Shown here piece after piece: positions 47,482-55,821 of a stretch of DNA of 64,000 nucleotides (the stretch's first letter is position 1; every line of letters starts with the position of its first letter). The notes under the pieces were generated by a model. It made no database searches, was not told the origin of the DNA, and worked only from the letters and a program-made list of their open reading frames with translations. The translations under genes and the position numbers were made by a program. Where the stretch lies: NCBI GenBank assembly GCA_022827275.1, contig JAJDTG010000015.1, positions 1 through 64,000 on the forward strand. Reading direction: 5' to 3'. The stretch comes from Candidatus Dadabacteria bacterium. Lineage in GTDB: Bacteria > Desulfobacterota_D > UBA1144 > Nemesobacterales > Nemesobacteraceae.

Positions 47482-48213
47482 ATGGCTAACGGTACGGCGA
47501 GCAAGGCGCTCACCATGAGAAAGGATATGTGGTGGGTTGAGCCTCTCATAACCGGGGTGGTGCTCGGGGCTTTTGGAATCTACTCAACGTGGAGGGCTCT
47601 TTCGAACCAGTTTTTCTACGCCGAGCCCTACCTCTCGCCTTTTTATTCCCCGCTTCTGCTCTTTGACTGGTGGCCGGCTTCCCCGGCAATACTTATTCTC
47701 TGGGCGCCGCTTGGATTCCGGGCGACCTGCTACTACTACAGAAAAGCATACTACCGGGCGTATTTCTTCTCGCCCCCGGGCTGCGCGGTAAAGCCGGTAG
47801 GGAAAAGGGGCTCCTACAAGGGGGAGTCAAGCTTCCCGTTCATCCTGCAGAACGCCCACAGGTTCTTTCTCTACGCCTCTATCGTCATTCTGCTGTTTCT
47901 GTGGATTGACTCGTACGAAGCCTTTTTCTTCCATGACGGGTTCGGAGTGGGCGTCGGGACCATAGTTCTTACCGCAAACGCGTTTCTGCTTACAATGTAT
48001 TCGTTTTCCTGCCACTCGTTTCGCCACCTGATGGGAGGGAATCTTGACGTGTTCTCAAAGTGTCCGACCCGCTTTCGTCTCTGGGGCGCCATAAGCGTCC
48101 AGAACGAAGTGCATATGAAATGGGCGTGGACAAGCCTTGTTTTCGTGGCTTTAACCGACCTTTACGTGTTCCTGGTCGCAAACGGAACAATCACTGATCT
48201 GAGGTTGATATAG
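47482..48213 (+). CDS. sdhC: Succinate dehydrogenase membrane subunit, five-helix type
   Basis: The 243-aa protein has five hydrophobic segments (about residues 16-40, 60-85, 128-148, 155-180 and 212-235) with histidines in SCHSFRHLMGG and HMKWAW that could bind haem. It directly precedes sdhA by 2 nt. A single five-helix anchor (not a SdhC/SdhD pair) suggests a type B or related complex. The family is assigned from context plus topology. Confidence 0.82.
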   Translation: MANGTASKALTMRKDMWWVEPLITGVVLGAFGIYSTWRALSNQFFYAEPYLSPFYSPLLLFDWWPASPAILILWAPLGFRATCYYYRKAYYRAYFFSPPGCAVKPVGKRGSYKGESSFPFILQNAHRFFLYASIVILLFLWIDSYEAFFFHDGFGVGVGTIVLTANAFLLTMYSFSCHSFRHLMGGNLDVFSKCPTRFRLWGAISVQNEVHMKWAWTSLVFVALTDLYVFLVANGTITDLRLI

Positions 48214-48215
48214 AC

Positions 48216-49934
48216 GTGGAAAAATACGAAACACACACACATGACGTTATAATCATCGGCGCAGGCGGGGCAGGTCTTCGGGCCGCCATCGAATCTTCCG
48301 CAAAGGGCGCCTCGACAGCTCTTATATGCAAATCCCTGCTCGGCAAGGCCCACACCGTGATGGCGGAGGGCGGCGTCGCGGCCGCCCTGGCAAACGTCGA
48401 CACGAAGGACAACTGGGAAACCCACTTCAAGGACACCATGAAGGGCGGGAAGATGCTTAACAACTGGCAGATGGCCCTTTATCATGCGCAGGAGGCTCCC
48501 GAGAGGGTGCGGGAGCTTGAATACTGGGGAGCTCTTTTCGACAGAACGAAAGAGGGAGGGATAAACCAGAGGGCCTTCGGCGGTCACACCTGGAAGAGGC
48601 TTGCCCACGTGGGCGACCGGACCGGTCTTGAGATGATAAGGACCCTCCAGGAAAAAGGGATACACTCAGGCATAGACGTCTACATGGAATGCACCATAAC
48701 CCATCTCGTAAAGGACGGAGACAGGGTAGTGGGAGCTTTCGGCTACTGGAGGGAAAGCGGGAAATTCGTTCTTTTCCGCGCGAACGCCATTGTTCTCGCG
48801 ACGGGCGGAGTGGGAAAGGCCTACAAGTACACTTCCAATTCCTGGGAATACACCGGAGACGGCCACGCGATGGCGTATGAGGCCGGAGCCGAGCTTATAG
48901 ACATGGAATTCATACAGTTCCACCCCACGGGGATGGTCTGGCCCCCGAGCGTGAGGGGAATCCTCGTTACGGAGGCTGTGCGCGGAGAGGGAGGCATACT
49001 CACAAACAGCGAGGGCGAGCGCTTTATGGAGAGATACGATCCCGAGCGCATGGAGCTATCGACCCGCGACGTGGTCGCAAGATCCATATACACGGAAGTA
49101 GAGCAGGGCCGCGGTTCTCCCCACGGCGGAGCGTTCCTAGACGTCTCGCACAGGGGAGCCGATTACGTAAAGCGCAAGCTTCCGAGCATGTACCACCAGT
49201 TCATGGAGTTTGCCGATATAGACATAACGAAAGGCCCGATGGAAGTGTTTCCGACCACCCATTACGTTATGGGCGGGGTCAAGGTCGAGGGAGATACCTG
49301 CTCGAGCACCGTCCCGGGGCTTTTCGCAGCGGGCGAGGTAGCCGGGGGAATGCACGGCGCAAACCGTCTCGGCGGAAACTCACTCTCTGATCTTCTGGTT
49401 TTCGGAAAAAGGGCGGGAGAAGGAGCCGCCGCTTACGCAAGCGGGAAATCCCACGCGTCCATACCCGCAGAGCTTATAGAAGGATACGCAAACGAGCTTA
49501 GAGAGCCTTTTAACAACACCCAGGGGGAGAACCCCTACACGATCCATCAGGATCTCCAGGACGTGATGCAGCTCTACATAGGGGTGTTCCGTACGGAAGA
49601 GAACATACAGACGGGCATAGATAAGATAGAAGCACTGAAGGAGAGGGCCAAGACGCTCAAGATAGAGGGCTCGGTGATGTTTAACCCGGGATGGCATCTC
49701 TGCAGGGATCTTAAGTCGATGCTGATCGTCTCTGAGGCGCTCGCGAGATGCGCGCTTGCGAGGAAGGAGAGCAGGGGGGCCCACAGCCGGGTCGATTTCC
49801 CCGAGAGTGATGACGGTACATGGGGCAAGCTTAATTTCATAGTGGCTCCCAAAGACGGGGCGATGGGTCTCGAAACGCGGCCGATTGTGGAGATGCCCGA
49901 TGAGCTTTCGAAACTGTTTACGGAGGATAAGTGA
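48216..49934 (+). CDS. sdhA: Succinate dehydrogenase flavoprotein subunit
   Basis: The 572-aa protein has an FAD-binding IIGAGGAGLRAAIES, the covalent-flavin His region around AHTVMAEGGVAAAL and the catalytic segment FHPTGMVWPPSVRGILV. It oxidises succinate. GTG start; the stop overlaps sdhB (TGATG). Confidence 0.95.
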   Translation: MEKYETHTHDVIIIGAGGAGLRAAIESSAKGASTALICKSLLGKAHTVMAEGGVAAALANVDTKDNWETHFKDTMKGGKMLNNWQMALYHAQEAPERVRELEYWGALFDRTKEGGINQRAFGGHTWKRLAHVGDRTGLEMIRTLQEKGIHSGIDVYMECTITHLVKDGDRVVGAFGYWRESGKFVLFRANAIVLATGGVGKAYKYTSNSWEYTGDGHAMAYEAGAELIDMEFIQFHPTGMVWPPSVRGILVTEAVRGEGGILTNSEGERFMERYDPERMELSTRDVVARSIYTEVEQGRGSPHGGAFLDVSHRGADYVKRKLPSMYHQFMEFADIDITKGPMEVFPTTHYVMGGVKVEGDTCSSTVPGLFAAGEVAGGMHGANRLGGNSLSDLLVFGKRAGEGAAAYASGKSHASIPAELIEGYANELREPFNNTQGENPYTIHQDLQDVMQLYIGVFRTEENIQTGIDKIEALKERAKTLKIEGSVMFNPGWHLCRDLKSMLIVSEALARCALARKESRGAHSRVDFPESDDGTWGKLNFIVAPKDGAMGLETRPIVEMPDELSKLFTEDK

Positions 49935-50665
49935 TGTCGGTAGCCAAGCTAAGAGTTTTTCGCGGTGACGCGCAGGGTGGAGAGGAAAAGGAGTACGAGG
50001 TCCCGGTAGATGAGGGGATGGTGGTCCTCGACGCGCTTTTCTACATACAGGCTAACTACGACGGCGATCTGGCGATAAGATGGAACTGCAAGGCGGCCAA
50101 GTGCGGCTCCTGCAGCACCGAGATAAACGGAAAACCGAAGCTTGCCTGCAAGACCCGCATGGACAGTTTCGCCGAGGGCGAAACGATTACCGTTCACCCG
50201 ATCAAGGCGTTTCCCGTGATAAAGGATCTCGTGACCGACGTGTCGTGGAACTACGAGGTAAGCAAAAAGATCCCTCCGTTTACCCCCGCAGAAGACACCG
50301 AGTGGGTCATGTACCAGGAGGACGTTGAGAGGGGACAGGAATTCCGCAAATGCATAGAGTGCTTTATGTGCCAGAACGTATGCCATATACTTCGCGACCA
50401 CAACAGAAAAGACGCCTTTGCCGGACCTAGGTTCATGATAAAGATCGCCGAGCGGGAGATGCATCCCCTGGACGTGCTTGACAGAAGGGAGTTCGCGCGC
50501 GAGGAGGCGGGAGTCGGTTTCTGCAACATAACCAAGTGCTGCACGGAAGTATGCCCCGAGGACATACACATAACGGATAACGGAATCATTCCGCTTAAGG
50601 AGAGGGTGGTTGACAAGTATTATGATCCGCTTTCCTGGCTTCTGAGAAAGGTAAAGGGGAAGTAG
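49934..50665 (+). CDS. sdhB: Succinate dehydrogenase iron-sulphur subunit
   Basis: The 243-aa protein has a 2Fe-2S region (WNCKAAKCGSCSTEINGKP) and two ferredoxin-like clusters, CIECFMCQNVC and CNITKCCTEVCPEDI. It carries electrons from sdhA to quinone. ATG 49934 shares one base with the sdhA stop. Confidence 0.95.
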   Translation: MSVAKLRVFRGDAQGGEEKEYEVPVDEGMVVLDALFYIQANYDGDLAIRWNCKAAKCGSCSTEINGKPKLACKTRMDSFAEGETITVHPIKAFPVIKDLVTDVSWNYEVSKKIPPFTPAEDTEWVMYQEDVERGQEFRKCIECFMCQNVCHILRDHNRKDAFAGPRFMIKIAEREMHPLDVLDRREFAREEAGVGFCNITKCCTEVCPEDIHITDNGIIPLKERVVDKYYDPLSWLLRKVKGK

Positions 50666-50674
50666 GAGAGGGCT

Positions 50675-51841
50675 TTGAACGTACACGAATACCAGGCAAA
50701 AAAGCTTCTCTCTGATTTCGGAGTCAAGGTTCCGGGGGGACAGGTTGTTTTCAGCGCGGACGGGGTGTCGGAGGTGGTCGAGGCCCTTGACTCGGCAAAA
50801 TACGTGGTGAAAGCCCAGATTCACGCGGGCGGCAGGGGCAAGGGAGGCGGAATAAAGGTAGTTGACAATTCCCACGACGCCATGGCGGCAGCGGATGAGA
50901 TAATCGGCATGAACCTGGTCACCCACCAGACTGGCCCCGAGGGCAAGACGGTGGGAAGCGTTCTTATCGAGGAAGCTTCAAGCATAGAAAAAGAGTTCTA
51001 TCTCGGCATGGTGATTGACCGCTCACGGGAAAAAGTTGTCGTCATGGGAAGCCCCGAGGGCGGGGTTGAGATCGAGGAAGTGGCGGCCAGGTCTCCCGAG
51101 AAGATAATAAAGGAGCACGTCGATATCTCGCTTGGCATTCAGCCTTACCAGTGCCGGAAAATCGCTTATTTCATGGGTCTTTCGGGCGGCGCCGTAAGGC
51201 AGGCCGTATCGTTTATCTCATCCCTTTACAAGGTATTCATCGAGAAGGACTGCTCCCTTGCGGAGATAAACCCGCTCGTTCTTACCTCCGACGGGAACAT
51301 AGTTGCTCTCGATGCAAAGATTAACTTCGATGACAACGCGCTTTTCCGCCACCGCGACATCGCTGGGCTTAGAGACAGGGACGAGGAGGATCCGCTTGAG
51401 CTTGAAGCAAGCGACGCGGGGATAAGCTTCGTTAAGCTTGACGGAAACATAGGGTGTCTTGTTAACGGCGCGGGGCTTGCCATGGCCACCATGGACATTA
51501 TCAAGCACCACGGCGGTGAGCCCGCAAACTTCCTTGACGTCGGCGGAGGGGCCACAACGGAGCAGGTTACGAAGGCGTTTAAGATGATCCTGAGCGATGA
51601 GAACGTGAAGGCCATATTCGTTAATATTTTCGGCGGCATCATGAAGTGCGACACCATTGCCGACGGCATAGTGGAAGCTGCGGGCGAAGTCGGAATAAAC
51701 GTTCCCTTGGTGGTCAGGCTTGAAGGAACAAACGTTGAAGCCGGAAGGGAGATTCTTTCTGACTCGGGTCTTGATATCCAGACCGGAGCTGACATGAAAG
51801 AAGCCGCATCTAAAGTGGTTGAGGCTGCCAGAGCTAATTAG
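50675..51841 (+). CDS. sucC: Succinyl-CoA ligase beta subunit
   Basis: The 388-aa protein starts [19 protein letters not shown], the SucC signature, with the ATP-grasp domain and the C-terminal CoA-ligase part ([18 protein letters not shown]). A TTG start at 50675 follows AGGAGAGGG. The alpha subunit gene sucD normally follows; here an accessory block starts instead. Confidence 0.95.
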   Translation: MNVHEYQAKKLLSDFGVKVPGGQVVFSADGVSEVVEALDSAKYVVKAQIHAGGRGKGGGIKVVDNSHDAMAAADEIIGMNLVTHQTGPEGKTVGSVLIEEASSIEKEFYLGMVIDRSREKVVVMGSPEGGVEIEEVAARSPEKIIKEHVDISLGIQPYQCRKIAYFMGLSGGAVRQAVSFISSLYKVFIEKDCSLAEINPLVLTSDGNIVALDAKINFDDNALFRHRDIAGLRDRDEEDPLELEASDAGISFVKLDGNIGCLVNGAGLAMATMDIIKHHGGEPANFLDVGGGATTEQVTKAFKMILSDENVKAIFVNIFGGIMKCDTIADGIVEAAGEVGINVPLVVRLEGTNVEAGREILSDSGLDIQTGADMKEAASKVVEAARAN

Positions 51842-52058
51842 TTTCAGAAGTATCTATAAACTTTGCTGAAACCGACAGGAAGAACAATTATGCTTCAAAT
51901 TGATACCCCTCTTCCTATAGCTGTGACGAACAGAGTCTGGAAATACTTTCGAATTAAAAACACCTACCACTAAGAGCCACAGAAGGAAATATTCTGGAGG
52001 TAGGGAAAATCCGTCAAGCTGTAGAACTCCCCACACCAAATAGTCTATATACAATATA

Positions 52059-52086
52059 TTGACATTTTTTGATTGCTAGATACAAT
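52059..52086 (+). promoter_or_regulatory. Strong promoter of the ubiquitin-like operon
   Basis: TTGACA (52059-52064) with a 16-nt spacer to TACAAT (52081-52086), about 97 nt before the Ubl gene. The sucC-to-Ubl gap (51842-52182) holds no other convincing feature. Confidence 0.7.
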
Positions 52087-52182
52087 ATAATGCAGTGTGA
52101 CTTTGCGCTTCAAATAGTGTGGAGTTTATCCGCACTGATTCATAGCGGTCATGTGGCTTTGCGCAACGAATGGAGAAATTTC

Positions 52183-52443
52183 ATGAAAAACTTTGAGTAT
52201 AAGGTTAATGGTGAGACATTCTTCTCTGAACAACAGGTGGTAGACGCAGCCGATATTTTACAGGCTGCATATAAAGGGAAGGCGATCGGCAAAAACCCTG
52301 ACGAACATGGTTTTCGATTAAATGTTGCAGGCTCTCAAGAAACTTTTGTAGCCGGAGATTCAGTGGACTTGGAGAAATTCTCAATTTTCAGGGCATTTCC
52401 TGATTCAGGGGCACCGTTTGCCATGGGTCTCCTTGATGTCTAA
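52183..52443 (+). CDS. Ubiquitin-like protein (multiubiquitin-type domain)
   Basis: From ATG 52183 (GGAGA about 8 nt upstream) the protein is 86 aa. Its start, FEYKVNGETFFSEQQVVDAA, and following AAYKGKAIGKNPDEHGFRLN match single domains of bacterial multiubiquitin-type proteins with a beta-grasp fold. An upstream frame from 52069 lacks support. The C-terminus is PDSG-APFAMGLLDV: a glycine at position 76 is followed by 10 residues, so a precursor cut after G76 by the JAB domain is likely. In Bil-type systems the matured Ubl is attached to phage proteins. Confidence 0.8.
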   Translation: MKNFEYKVNGETFFSEQQVVDAADILQAAYKGKAIGKNPDEHGFRLNVAGSQETFVAGDSVDLEKFSIFRAFPDSGAPFAMGLLDV

Positions 52444-52867
52444 GAGCGCACGACTTCTGGCTGAAGAATTGAGAAGTCTTGGTTACGAACCAGAGATCTT
52501 TGTTTCCACAATGCATCATTGCGTTGGTGAAGGAGTCAAGTTCGAGTATCAGATCGAGGATGGTAGTCGATCTGGAGAAAAAGTGCTAATTGGCCTCGTA
52601 GTTCCAGAACCCCGGGGCACATGGCCTGAAGCTACTCCGCACTGGATACTTATTTCTCCAGTTGATATTGTCCTTGAGGAGCAGGTCCAAGCGAATCGAG
52701 GTGGGCAGCAGGGTTCCGTCGAACGGTATGTGGATGAGGAAGATGTCGAGTGGATGGCGATCAGCGCACCTGTAAAGGATTTCTGGGACAAGATTGAACC
52801 ACCTGACAGCAAGAGCGTTAAAACATATATCAAGCGGCATATCCGACGTATTTGGGATGCCAGATGA
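52436..52867 (+). CDS. E2-like protein of the ubiquitin-like operon
   Basis: The 143-aa protein starts inside the end of the Ubl gene (8-nt overlap). The WPEATPHWILISP segment (63-75) resembles the proline-rich front of E2 folds, and the C-terminal half (WMAISAPVKDFWDK and IKRHIRRIW) fits prokaryotic E2-like families. The only cysteine is C29, far from the usual catalytic place after the proline segment, so it may work as a non-canonical or inactive E2, or use C29. The E2 assignment relies on operon position plus fold-like pattern. Confidence 0.65.
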   Translation: MSKSARLLAEELRSLGYEPEIFVSTMHHCVGEGVKFEYQIEDGSRSGEKVLIGLVVPEPRGTWPEATPHWILISPVDIVLEEQVQANRGGQQGSVERYVDEEDVEWMAISAPVKDFWDKIEPPDSKSVKTYIKRHIRRIWDAR

Positions 52868-54372
52868 ATTACCGCGTTGTCCTCCGGGAGAAATTGCACC
52901 GGAAACTTGTCCACCACCTGTTGCATCATCTTCAAACTGATAGTTTGCAGGAAGAGGTGTGCTTTGCACTCTGGTATCCTGGGGATGGTATGAATCGATA
53001 CACCGGTATTTTGGGTGAATTGATTTTCCCTACATCTGATGATCGAGAGTTACATGGCAATGTCACCGTCCACGGACAATATCTAAATCGAGTTCTAGAG
53101 CGTGCTCTTAAGACGAAAACAGGTGTTGCCGTTCTCCACAGCCATCCATCTTACGGTTGGCAGGCGCTCAGCCGGGATGATTACGATACTGAATGCAACT
53201 TAATACTACCTTTTATCCGAGAGACTGGTCTCCCGCTCTTGGGCCTAACTCTGGCTGAGAACGAGATATGGAGTGCTCGTTTCTGGCATGAACCGCGTCT
53301 TGGAAGTGCCCGGTTGACTCACTGTACTGAGGTGCGTCGGGTGGGGGTACGCAAGTCCATTGCGGATACGGATCCTAAAGCATATCCAACTTATACTCGA
53401 CGTACTATTCTAAAGCGCACTTTAGATTGCTGGGGTCTTTCGGTGCAGGCCCGACTTGCACGAACGCATGTTTGTGTTGTAGGTGCTGGGAGCGTGGGTG
53501 CTATGGTTCTTGAAGCTCTTGCCCGTACGGGCATTGAGCAGATAACTATCATTGATCAAGACGAAGTTGCCCCACATAATCTTGACCGACTTGCTTATGC
53601 TGACCGTTTTTCCATAGGCCTCAGAAAGGTGGATGTTGCTGCGGCACGTGTTCGCCGGATTTCAACTGCCTCTAAGCCTGTTGTCCGTGCTATTCCATTG
53701 TCAATCCGCCATGAACGGGCGTATAGGCTTGCTGCCGACGCTGATATAATCATAAGTTGTGTTGATAACGCGGAGGCGCGGGATGTATTGAACCACTTGT
53801 CATACAGTAATTGTCTGCCTTTAATCGACGGAGGCGTTGACGTTGACTCCCCGGAAGGCCACCTTTGCTCTGCAAAGTGGCGTGTTCATTTAGTCGGTCC
53901 AGGCATGCAATGCTTGCGTTGCCGAGAACAATACACGAGTACAGAAGCGGCCGATGAACGAGAGGGATTGAGACGTCACGGTCGCTATATTAATCACGAT
54001 GATCCAAGTGGTCCAGAACCGGGCCAGAATACATTTGCGTTCTGTAGCATTGTTGCCGCTGAAGAAATCCGGCTTTTTGTTCGTTATTTGGTAGGAGAAA
54101 AATGGTGGCATGATACTGATCCTAATTCCGGTCTCTGGGCTTTCGAACACCAATTTGTTGATGCTTCCATAAAGTCTTTTGAGCATCCCGGCGAATGTTG
54201 CTCTTCGTGTGAGTTTGCCCATAAGCGACTAGGTCTGGGGAAACATGGGCGTCCCTCTTATTCTTTTCTACCCGAATCCCGTGACCATTTGGGCACACGT
54301 GCAAGGCGTTTTTTCCTGCGTATTCGCCGTAGGGTAGAACGCCTGATTTATACCTTGGAACATTTTGAATAA
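52864..54372 (+). CDS. JAB isopeptidase-E1 fusion
   Basis: From ATG 52864 (ATGA overlap with the E2-like gene) the protein is 502 aa. Residues about 1-150 are a JAB/JAMM domain with the glutamate at 30/31, HSHP (92-95), S103 and D106. Residues about 185-430 are a ThiF/E1 domain with GAGSVG (207-212), the acidic nucleotide-binding DQDEVAPHNLDR (231-242), CLRC (350-353), candidate active C394, and CCSSC (445-449); the CxxC pairs probably bind zinc. In Bil systems BilC (DUB) and BilD (E1) are separate; here they are fused, JAB first. Confidence 0.88.
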   Translation: MNYRVVLREKLHRKLVHHLLHHLQTDSLQEEVCFALWYPGDGMNRYTGILGELIFPTSDDRELHGNVTVHGQYLNRVLERALKTKTGVAVLHSHPSYGWQALSRDDYDTECNLILPFIRETGLPLLGLTLAENEIWSARFWHEPRLGSARLTHCTEVRRVGVRKSIADTDPKAYPTYTRRTILKRTLDCWGLSVQARLARTHVCVVGAGSVGAMVLEALARTGIEQITIIDQDEVAPHNLDRLAYADRFSIGLRKVDVAAARVRRISTASKPVVRAIPLSIRHERAYRLAADADIIISCVDNAEARDVLNHLSYSNCLPLIDGGVDVDSPEGHLCSAKWRVHLVGPGMQCLRCREQYTSTEAADEREGLRRHGRYINHDDPSGPEPGQNTFAFCSIVAAEEIRLFVRYLVGEKWWHDTDPNSGLWAFEHQFVDASIKSFEHPGECCSSCEFAHKRLGLGKHGRPSYSFLPESRDHLGTRARRFFLRIRRRVERLIYTLEHFE

Positions 54373-54741
54373 ACTAATCTACTCACTTGGTTTAACTGGA
54401 AGCTTAAGAAATTAGAATTTAATTATTTGGGAATTATATACAATCTTACTGAACTTCAGGGATCTTAAAAAAGAAGCCCATGACACGTGATAATAAATAT
54501 ATTCTTGCTGAGATAGAAAGCAGAAGATGCATAGATAGTGTTCTAAGCACTTTTAAAAGCCCCTTACAACTTGATATAATTACATCCATCTATGTGTGGC
54601 CGTTTTACTCAGCAGCTAACTCCGACACAACTCGTCGGGGTGCAACAGATGACAAGCGAATGGTTATATAAGCATCAGAAGGGAAAGTGAGAGCACGGAG
54701 AAATGAGAAAATAGTCCCCAAGACACACGGAAGACGCAAGA
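54373..54741. other. Gap without a convincing gene
   Basis: About 370 nt, AT-rich. A 63-codon frame (54480-54671) shows no family features. It may contain the end of the Ubl operon transcript and the leader of the next gene. Confidence 0.45.
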
Positions 54742-55347
54742 ATGAAGTCTATTAATTTGCGGGTAATAGTTGCCCTGACTATTTTCTACATTGTCGTCAT
54801 TCTCTTTTTTCGCGGCAATGATGCATTGGAACTTTTAAGGACAGGCAACCTCAACGAGTTGGGAGATTTTCTTGCAGGCTTCTTTACACCTCTGGCTTTC
54901 GGTTGGTTGGTATACGGGTATTTGCTACAGTCCAAAGAACTTCGCCTTCAGCGTGAAGAGCTATCGCTTGCACGGAATCAACTTGGCAAGCAGACTGAAT
55001 TGTTGCAGGAGCAAGTAACAGCAGACTTGCGGGATACCATCCCCCATCTTACTCTTCGAATCGTTTCACTCAGGGACTGGTGGGAGTGGGTAATCGAGAA
55101 CAAAGGGGGCAACGCGAAAAACATAGAACTGTGGCACCTCAATGAAAAACAAATGCTCGAGGAAATGAATTCCTTGGCACGTTATCAGTCTTTCCAATTT
55201 ACAGCCACGAGGATTGGCTCTGGTCACTTATATGAGGCTCGCTTCCTCTCGGAGCGTTCAGAAAGGTTTCGTCAATGCTGGGAGATAGGAGAAGGAAAAT
55301 CTAAGGAAATCACGCATGGGCCAGAGCCTTTAACGACTGAGAAATGA
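54742..55347 (+). CDS. Membrane protein with coiled coil, unknown function
   Basis: The 201-aa protein has two membrane helices (about residues 7-24 and 42-64) and then a coiled coil (LRLQREELSLARNQLGKQTE), followed by a cytoplasmic domain with WWEWVIENKGGNAKN. Similar small membrane proteins with coiled coils are common next to defence genes; no enzyme motif is seen. It lies between the Ubl operon and the restriction-like trio and could be an effector of either. Confidence 0.65.
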   Translation: MKSINLRVIVALTIFYIVVILFFRGNDALELLRTGNLNELGDFLAGFFTPLAFGWLVYGYLLQSKELRLQREELSLARNQLGKQTELLQEQVTADLRDTIPHLTLRIVSLRDWWEWVIENKGGNAKNIELWHLNEKQMLEEMNSLARYQSFQFTATRIGSGHLYEARFLSERSERFRQCWEIGEGKSKEITHGPEPLTTEK

Positions 55348-55516
55348 GAACTCGGTATAGCCAGTAAAGTGATCCTGCCATTGGCAAGTTTATTTTCCCC
55401 ATCATACTCCCTGTATGAAAACTACTGTTTTGCTGGGAGCCGGAGAAGTGGACCAAGTTGTCGGCGCAACATCCGTCTCGGTCGTGAAGCGGGCTCCCCC
55501 CGTCAACGAAATTTCC

Positions 55517-55549
55517 TTGACGCTTTCCTATATTTTTCTAGAATATAGG
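55517..55549 (+). promoter_or_regulatory. Candidate promoter/operator of the HTH-helicase-methylase operon
   Basis: TTGACG (55517-55522) is followed by a perfect 8-bp inverted repeat, CCTATATT (55527-55534) and AATATAGG (55542-55549), spacer 7 nt. The repeat may overlap the -10 region, so a repressor, possibly the small HTH protein encoded 36 nt downstream, would block transcription. Confidence 0.45.
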
Positions 55550-55584
55550 CATGTATTTCCAAGAATTGCTCCGATGGGGTAGCT

Positions 55585-55821
55585 ATGGCGAGCCAAAATG
55601 ATGTCTTCATCATCCCAGATGTCGCCAGCCTCCTCAAGATGACAGAGAAGACCGTGTACAGCCTCCTCCGAAAGGGCAACTTGCCTGCTTTCAAGGCCGG
55701 CGTCAAGTGGCGGTTCCGTCGAACAGCAATCGACTCCTGTATCAAGGTGAAGACCAACGCTGCTGGCGCACAGCTAGCCAATAATGGCGTCAAACCGTTG
55801 CGCTTCAGGTGGGAGGACTGA
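55585..55821 (+). CDS. Excisionase/AlpA-type HTH protein
   Basis: The 78-aa protein is a helix_turn_helix_17-type DNA-binding domain: VFIIPDVASLLKMTEKTVYS, then LRKGNLPAFKAGVKWRFRR and AIDSCIK. Such proteins regulate or act as recombination directionality factors. Its stop is immediately followed by the helicase ATG, so it belongs to the same transcript and probably regulates it. Confidence 0.85.
   Translation: MASQNDVFIIPDVASLLKMTEKTVYSLLRKGNLPAFKAGVKWRFRRTAIDSCIKVKTNAAGAQLANNGVKPLRFRWED

Noticed and set aside
54480-54671. 63-codon frame after the JAB-E1 gene
   Set aside because: No family features and no clear initiation signals; treated as gap.
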